Shown here: one piece after another, positions 59,187 through 64,000 of the stretch | Position numbering within the stretch: position 1 is the first letter of the stretch | Layout: each line of letters starts with the position of its first letter | Position numbers and translations under genes: made by a program | Origin: CAZJYI01 sp964550025 | GTDB taxonomy: Bacteria > Verrucomicrobiota > Kiritimatiellia > UBA8416 > CAYOBW01 | DNA length: 64,000 nucleotides | Direction: 5' to 3' | Assembly (NCBI GenBank): GCA_964550025.1 | Contig: CAZJYI010000026.1 | Span: 1-64,000 of the forward strand | Notes under the pieces: generated by a model | The model's input: the letters and a program-made list of their open reading frames with translations, nothing else | What the model was told of the DNA's origin: nothing | Databases searched by the model: none

Positions 59187-59637
59187 GAAGCCCCTCCGGA
59201 GGAAGACGTTCGGGTTGCCACCGGAGCCAGTCATCCAACTCGCCTGAGCTGTCCGGCCACATGTAAGACCGAGCAATATCATCATCTGTGCCAAAAGCCT
59301 TGTCGGGGCCGGCAGACGTGAGCGTAACGCTATCCCCTGCAACTTCATAGGTGACCTCGGTTCCCCAGCGGTCAGAAAAGGGCGGTTGCACATCCGAGAG
59401 AATGGCAGGCATCAGTCCTGCACCGCGAATAGATGAAATGACGTCGCGATTCACTGCTGGGAACGAACCTCTGTCCCGCCGGTACTGAAGAACCGTCAGT
59501 CCGACTATCTCAAGGTCATGCTCTGTATCCGCTATATCATCCCCGGCTCTGCGCCTATCAGCGACGTTCCCACATCCAGAACTCAACAGGAAGCAGAAGA
59601 CCGCGGACATATGTAATGCCGCCCGCACATGCTTCAT
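59170..59637 (-). CDS. GspG-like small lipoprotein, overlapping the Rhs gene
   Basis: 155 residues from ATG at 59637, which shares one base with the stop of the Rhs gene (TGATG). Lipoprotein signal ending LLSSGC. The mature part resembles the C-terminal domain of type II secretion pseudopilin GspG: VLQYRRDRGSFPAV, DRWGTEVTYEVAGDSVTLTSAG and GPDKAFGTDDDI. It lacks the N-terminal pilin helix and cleavage motif. Tight coupling to a polymorphic-toxin-like gene suggests a partner or immunity role (inference). Its last codons come from a REP-like repeat. Confidence 0.75.
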   Translation of the reverse strand: MKHVRAALHMSAVFCFLLSSGCGNVADRRRAGDDIADTEHDLEIVGLTVLQYRRDRGSFPAVNRDVISSIRGAGLMPAILSDVQPPFSDRWGTEVTYEVAGDSVTLTSAGPDKAFGTDDDIARSYMWPDSSGELDDWLRWQPERLPPEGLPGVGP

Positions 59638-62600
59638 CACTTGCCGCCCTTCGCATACGCTGCAGAGGAATCTTGGGAAGGCTCCGCTGCGCTTGTAGCC
59701 GGGGAACGCGAGGACACCGTCCAAAACGGCCGAAAGATACCGTAGACCATCTGCAATCGATTGTAGAGAACTTCATACCGAGAGCCGGTGACGCGGCGAT
59801 TGAAGACGTTCGCGTACATCTGTAGAACGTCGGGGTCGCTCCCAACGTAGCATCCCATCATGTGAATGGTACCATCAGCTGGCATCATGGCTCCGATTCG
59901 CCGTGCTGCGTCCGCCGCACCAGGTGTCCGATGTAGAGCGAGGTCGCCCAACTGCTGGCCGCGAGGGCTGCCGTGGTCCCAAAAATAGACCGCGTCAATA
60001 TCGAAACCCAAACGCTTGATCTTCTCGACGTATCGCACCATTCCAAGGACCCCGCCATCTCGGATGTCGTGTACGTAGATGCCGAGACGTTTTGCCGCCC
60101 TTCGGAAGTGCTTTCCTCCAGGCGACCCCTCATCTCCCCCATCGTAGAAATGAACATCCATCAACCCGTGAGGATCTCTGGAATTCACCGCATTGTTGCC
60201 AAACGCCACATACTGGTTCAGTCCACCCGCAATCCCGATGGGATCCTTGCTCAGCCACCGGCCGTACGAGTCATGCGGGCTGTACCATCGGGCGCGGAAG
60301 TAGTAGAGGCCTTTCTTCTCGAGGATGTTGTGCGTGGCCCATTCGTATTCGCGGCCGTGCCAGAGGTAGCGGTTGCCGATGGTGGATGAGGTGATCGTTT
60401 GCCACTGGCCGTTTTGCGCCATGACGACCTTGCCCCACGCGTTGTACTCGTAGCGTTCGACGATGAGGCCGTTGTCGTTCAGCCACGCGTGAACCGAGCC
60501 GAGGTGATCGGTCAGCGCGTAGTACGTGACCTCAGTGGCGCAGGTGTAGACGGTCATGGCCAGGAGACGGTCGATCCCCGGCGCCCAGGTGTAGGTTCGC
60601 AGCAGGTTGCCCTCGCCGTCCAGGTCGGCCACCACTTGCGCGCCGTCGTAGACGAATACGTTGGTCACGCTTCCGGATTCGGTGACGGCGCGACTGCGCC
60701 GGCCCAGGGCATCGTACTCGTACGACGCCAGCACGGCGCCGCCGGACTCGATGGATGTGAGCTGGTATTGGCTGTTCCAGTCCAGCTCGATCGCGCTGCA
60801 GCTCGGGAAATCGATTTCCGTGATACAGCCGCTGTCGGCATGCTCGTACCGGCTGCTGTAGATTCGGTTGCCCTGGCCGTAGGTCGAGTTGGCCGGATTC
60901 CCCGCGGCGTCCCAGGCATACGTACCGCTCCAGGCATATCCCTGGCCCGACGTCAGCCTGCCAAGTGAATCGTGCGTGTACTTCCCATCGTAGCCGGACC
61001 ACTCACGCGTCACGTTGGTGATCAGCCCGTCCGGGCTGTAGGTCTGCGCGAAGCTGCGCCTGGTCTGTCCCCACTTGTTGCGCCACACGATGTTGGTGAT
61101 CCGGTCCATTTCGTCGTAATCGTAGCGCACGTTCACTTTGGACGCAACGTTGCTGATCGTGGCAATCAGGCCGTTATGCGCGTGGTAGGTGTAGACGAAC
61201 TCGCCCTCCTCGGTCGTCTCGGCGCTCAGGCGCTCCGCTGCGTCGAATGTCGCCGCGCTGTTCAACGACAACGCACCGATGGTCACCAGGACGTTCGTGG
61301 CGTTGCCGACGCCATCCAACTCATACTCCACCGAAGCACCAGGCGCCACGGTACCCACCAGCCGGTTCGCCCCGTCATAGTTGTTGGAGACGACTCCGGC
61401 GGCGTTGCTGACGGAACTGACAAGCCCGTTATCCAGGTACGTCATCGCAACCGTCTCGTCCGAGTAGTGCACGGCTTCGAGCCGACCGTGGCGGTCCCAG
61501 GTGTTGCTGACGACTGTGCCGTCGAAACGCTCGACGGACTTGACGACGTCCCCGATGCCGTAGGTGACGTTCATCGTCTGCCCCTCAATGTTGGTTACGG
61601 CCACGGGACGGTCCTGCACATCGAGGGCGTAGGTTTCCACGTACCGGCCGCGCGGTTCGACGATCCCGAGCGTATTGAACTGCTGATTGTACTCGAAGCG
61701 GTTGGTGATCCTGAGCCCGTCCCACCCCGCGTGCACGATCTTCTCCAGCTTGCGGGAGGGCAGGTACTCGTAGTGGGTCACGCTGCCGGCCGCGTTCGTG
61801 AACGCCGTCAGCGCCCCCAGCGCGTTGTAGCCCATGGTCTCCTGACTGCCGTCGGGGTAGTCCACGCGGTAGACAGCCTCCATGCCGTTCTTCCAGAACG
61901 TCGTCTCTCGCCTCGGACCGCTCTCCGCGGGTAGGCTGACGATGTCCTTTCGCGTGTAGGGCGGCGTGCTCCCGCGCACGTAGAGGTTGGAGACGACGGG
62001 ACCGGCGGCAGGGATCACGCTTTCGAGACGTCCGTCGGCATAGGTGAACCGCGTCACGTGGCCGTTGGCGTTGGTGAGCGCGGCAACCAGGCCGTTTGTG
62101 GTGTAGCCGATTTCGAGCGCGGCAGTTTCGCCCGTTGCCGGGTATGCGGCGGCCCGTGTCAGCAGCTTTCCATCGTACTCGTAGTCCGTTCGCACGTCCG
62201 CGGGGTCGATTTCGGCGGTCAGAACGTCGTTGGTGCGGTTCCATTCCATGCGCCATGTGTGCAAGGCCGGGGCGTTGAGCCCGACCGCGTAGCCGGTCGG
62301 GTGGTGCTCGGCATCGTAGTCCTGGCGCACAACAATGTACTCACCGCTCACCTCGTCCGTCGTGCGGCGCTCCTGCTCGTCGCCCCCGTCGTCCACCACG
62401 CTGGTTACGAGGAGATTCGTCTCGGGGCCGCGGATGGAGGTGACGGCGGGCAGGACCGCGTCGTAGGCGTAGGTGTAGACCTGGTCGACACCTTCGCGCC
62501 GGTAAGTCACCGTTGAGCTGTGGTTGGTGTGGTAGTCCACCTCATGCTCGTACCACCCGTCGTCCATCCACATCTTCGTGCCCTTGACGCAGATCACGCC

Positions 62601-64000
62601 CTCAGCGTTGGTGACCAACGTGTAGGCGGAGTTGGAAACGTCCCCGACCGCGTTCACCCGCTGCGTCAGGCTGTGGTACGCGCCGTAGCCATACGTCGTC
62701 GTGCCGGCCTGTCCGGCCGCCGGTGTCCGGACCGCGTTGGTCAGCTCACCGGAGCCGTTGTAGTTGTAATCCACCGTCAGGTAGGGGATCGGCCAGGTCT
62801 TCACCTGGGAGATGCGCCCGGAGGAGTGTGCAACGTCAAGACCCTCCCCGGAGGAGTGCCGCACGGTGGCAAGCTCGCTGCCCGAGTACCCGAGCGTCAC
62901 GCTGTTGCCAAGACCGTCCGAGATCGACTGCAACACCCCGCCGGCCGAAAACACGGCCGTTCCGGCGCCGTCGAACTCCACCAACCAGCTCTGGTTCGAC
63001 GTCGAGAGCGTCCAGTTCACTTCGGGCGGCGGCTCGTAGACGCCACCCTCATCTTTGAACCAGTACTTCTCGCCGCCGCCGGTACGCAGCATGACCCAGT
63101 CGCCGTCGCGTCCCTGCACTGTCCGGTTCGTCACGGACCAGAGCCGCCAGTCGTAGCTGTGCGTCCAGCGCGGACCGAGGGCGTTGGTTTCGGAGAGGTG
63201 GCTGTTGTAGAGCCGCACGAAGGCAAGATCGAGCCCCGGCCGCGGAACCACGATATCGGTCTCCCGCAGGCTGACGTTACCGTTGATCACGTTGATCGGG
63301 TCCCTCGTGTCCGCGTCTTCGCTGTCGCCGCTGGTCTTGTCAGTCGTGTCCGGGTCGGTAGCCGTGGCCACTGTCGTTACGGTAAAGGTGCGTGGCGGAT
63401 CGTAGTTGAACCCCGAGTCTTCATGGTGCCCGCCCAGAACGCGGCCCATGCGGTCTTGCGGCCATGGGTCGTCCACGACGACGCCCGTGCCGGACAGTTC
63501 GGCGGTGTAGTCCCCGTCATCGTCGTCATCGGACAGGGATTGCAGGTAGCCGTTGTAGGTTCTGCCGACCGGAACACGGACGGTGCTGGAGAACTCGTAG
63601 TGATACGCGTCCACGTGCGACATGAAGACCTGGTACGGTCCGACTACCAGCATGTAGCGTTCCGAGTGGCTCGGGCTGCGGTCGCCGACGAGGAGTGTCA
63701 TGTCGGTGACGGTTACGCCGTCGACCGCGGCGTTGTTGTTGTCCGGATCCGTCGGGTCGGCGTCTTGGGGATCGTTCTTGCCGTCGCCGTCCGTATCCAC
63801 TTCGTCGGGGTCGGTGCCCTGGGCCGCCTCGGTGGCGTCGCTCCAACCGTCGCCGTCGCTGTCCGCGCTGGGGTTGTTGGATACGGCGGGATCGAAGCCG
63901 TACGCGTCCTCCCAGCCGTCGCTCATGCCGTCATCGTCGCTGTCCCAGTACGCGGGGTCCGTGCCGAGCCACGTTTCGCGGTCGTCGGAGAGCAGGTCGC
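59637..64000 (-). CDS. Rhs/YD-repeat protein with caspase-like C-terminal domain, 5' end outside window
   Basis: Open to the window edge, so the start is missing; an internal ATG at 63926 is not the start. The N-terminal part visible has DSDGDGWSD-type calcium repeats, then DUF6531-like INGNVSLRETDIVVPRPGLD. More than 20 YD repeats follow (YEYDALGRRSRAV), ending with the Rhs core YYFRARWYSPHDSYGRWLSKDPIG. The variable tail (about 170 residues) carries VYFWDHGSPRG (His codon 59973-59975) and IHMMGCYVGSDP (Cys codon 59850-59852), spaced like the His/Cys dyad of clan CD or DUF4347-type domains. Likely an exported toxin or surface protein; the next gene overlaps it. Confidence 0.85.
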   Translation of the reverse strand, partial: DLLSDDRETWLGTDPAYWDSDDDGMSDGWEDAYGFDPAVSNNPSADSDGDGWSDATEAAQGTDPDEVDTDGDGKNDPQDADPTDPDNNNAAVDGVTVTDMTLLVGDRSPSHSERYMLVVGPYQVFMSHVDAYHYEFSSTVRVPVGRTYNGYLQSLSDDDDDGDYTAELSGTGVVVDDPWPQDRMGRVLGGHHEDSGFNYDPPRTFTVTTVATATDPDTTDKTSGDSEDADTRDPINVINGNVSLRETDIVVPRPGLDLAFVRLYNSHLSETNALGPRWTHSYDWRLWSVTNRTVQGRDGDWVMLRTGGGEKYWFKDEGGVYEPPPEVNWTLSTSNQSWLVEFDGAGTAVFSAGGVLQSISDGLGNSVTLGYSGSELATVRHSSGEGLDVAHSSGRISQVKTWPIPYLTVDYNYNGSGELTNAVRTPAAGQAGTTTYGYGAYHSLTQRVNAVGDVSNSAYTLVTNAEGVICVKGTKMWMDDGWYEHEVDYHTNHSSTVTYRREGVDQVYTYAYDAVLPAVTSIRGPETNLLVTSVVDDGGDEQERRTTDEVSGEYIVVRQDYDAEHHPTGYAVGLNAPALHTWRMEWNRTNDVLTAEIDPADVRTDYEYDGKLLTRAAAYPATGETAALEIGYTTNGLVAALTNANGHVTRFTYADGRLESVIPAAGPVVSNLYVRGSTPPYTRKDIVSLPAESGPRRETTFWKNGMEAVYRVDYPDGSQETMGYNALGALTAFTNAAGSVTHYEYLPSRKLEKIVHAGWDGLRITNRFEYNQQFNTLGIVEPRGRYVETYALDVQDRPVAVTNIEGQTMNVTYGIGDVVKSVERFDGTVVSNTWDRHGRLEAVHYSDETVAMTYLDNGLVSSVSNAAGVVSNNYDGANRLVGTVAPGASVEYELDGVGNATNVLVTIGALSLNSAATFDAAERLSAETTEEGEFVYTYHAHNGLIATISNVASKVNVRYDYDEMDRITNIVWRNKWGQTRRSFAQTYSPDGLITNVTREWSGYDGKYTHDSLGRLTSGQGYAWSGTYAWDAAGNPANSTYGQGNRIYSSRYEHADSGCITEIDFPSCSAIELDWNSQYQLTSIESGGAVLASYEYDALGRRSRAVTESGSVTNVFVYDGAQVVADLDGEGNLLRTYTWAPGIDRLLAMTVYTCATEVTYYALTDHLGSVHAWLNDNGLIVERYEYNAWGKVVMAQNGQWQTITSSTIGNRYLWHGREYEWATHNILEKKGLYYFRARWYSPHDSYGRWLSKDPIGIAGGLNQYVAFGNNAVNSRDPHGLMDVHFYDGGDEGSPGGKHFRRAAKRLGIYVHDIRDGGVLGMVRYVEKIKRLGFDIDAVYFWDHGSPRGQQLGDLALHRTPGAADAARRIGAMMPADGTIHMMGCYVGSDPDVLQMYANVFNRRVTGSRYEVLYNRLQMVYGIFRPFWTVSSRSPATSAAEPSQDSSAAYAKGGK

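Overview
The window looks like a high-GC chromosome of a Kiritimatiellota (PVC superphylum) bacterium or a close relative. The supporting features are a sulfatase, GH29 and formylglycine-enzyme repertoire for sulfated polysaccharides, a MoxR/DUF58/BatA cluster with a giant coiled-coil protein, very large secreted proteins with Calx-beta, lactonase-propeller and YD repeats, and a C-terminal PEWW...DGDGM...DPTN signature that I associate with this phylum. The taxonomic call is an inference from protein style; no rRNA or other marker gene is present.

Layout. 1-413 is the 3' end of a formylglycine-generating-enzyme-like gene. 660-1733 is a Tat-exported GH29 alpha-L-fucosidase. From 23048 back to 2100, on the minus strand, runs an eight-gene cluster: moxR, DUF58, BatA-like, VWA with an inserted PA14 domain, a 3,049-residue DUF4175-like coiled-coil protein, a terpenoid-cyclase-fold protein, a HEAT-repeat protein and a lipoprotein. 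Four of its spacers, and the region upstream of moxR, carry low-complexity long inverted repeats, each built from a different short word. 23397-28389 holds three predicted ATPases of different families (AAA-ATPase-like, DUF4143, DUF234), each ending in a PD-(D/E)XK-type motif. 28390-29500 is a graveyard: a possible truncated ORF, a Sel1 remnant and a ComM remnant. 29575-37915 carries an unknown exported protein, a zinc-ribbon membrane protein, a sodium/solute symporter and a 1,317-residue fusion (PQQ propeller, MGH1-like glycosidase, GH43-like propeller) whose two joints are both made of dispersed repeat sequence.

38027-48057 is one giant secreted protease-adhesin gene broken by a 100-N assembly gap. 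Identical 55-base ends, the reading frame and the propeller blade counts all suggest the gap holds no missing sequence. 48212-50871 is a sulfatase preceded by a Phd/PIN toxin-antitoxin pair. 50996-52231 is an M15-type peptidoglycan peptidase with a histone-like tail. 52295-56076 is a DUF6057 membrane protein coupled to a lipoprotein with a CxxCH motif and a TolB-like propeller. 56415-57952 has four small genes of unknown role. 58084-58878 is an alpha/beta hydrolase. 59170-64000 is an Rhs/YD-repeat protein, open at its 5' end, with a C-terminal domain carrying a caspase-like His/Cys pair, followed by a lipoprotein gene that overlaps it by one base.

The most unusual features are the pervasive repeat families, which sit in spacers, supply stop codons and form inter-domain linkers, and the Rhs/caspase-like/lipoprotein unit at the right edge.
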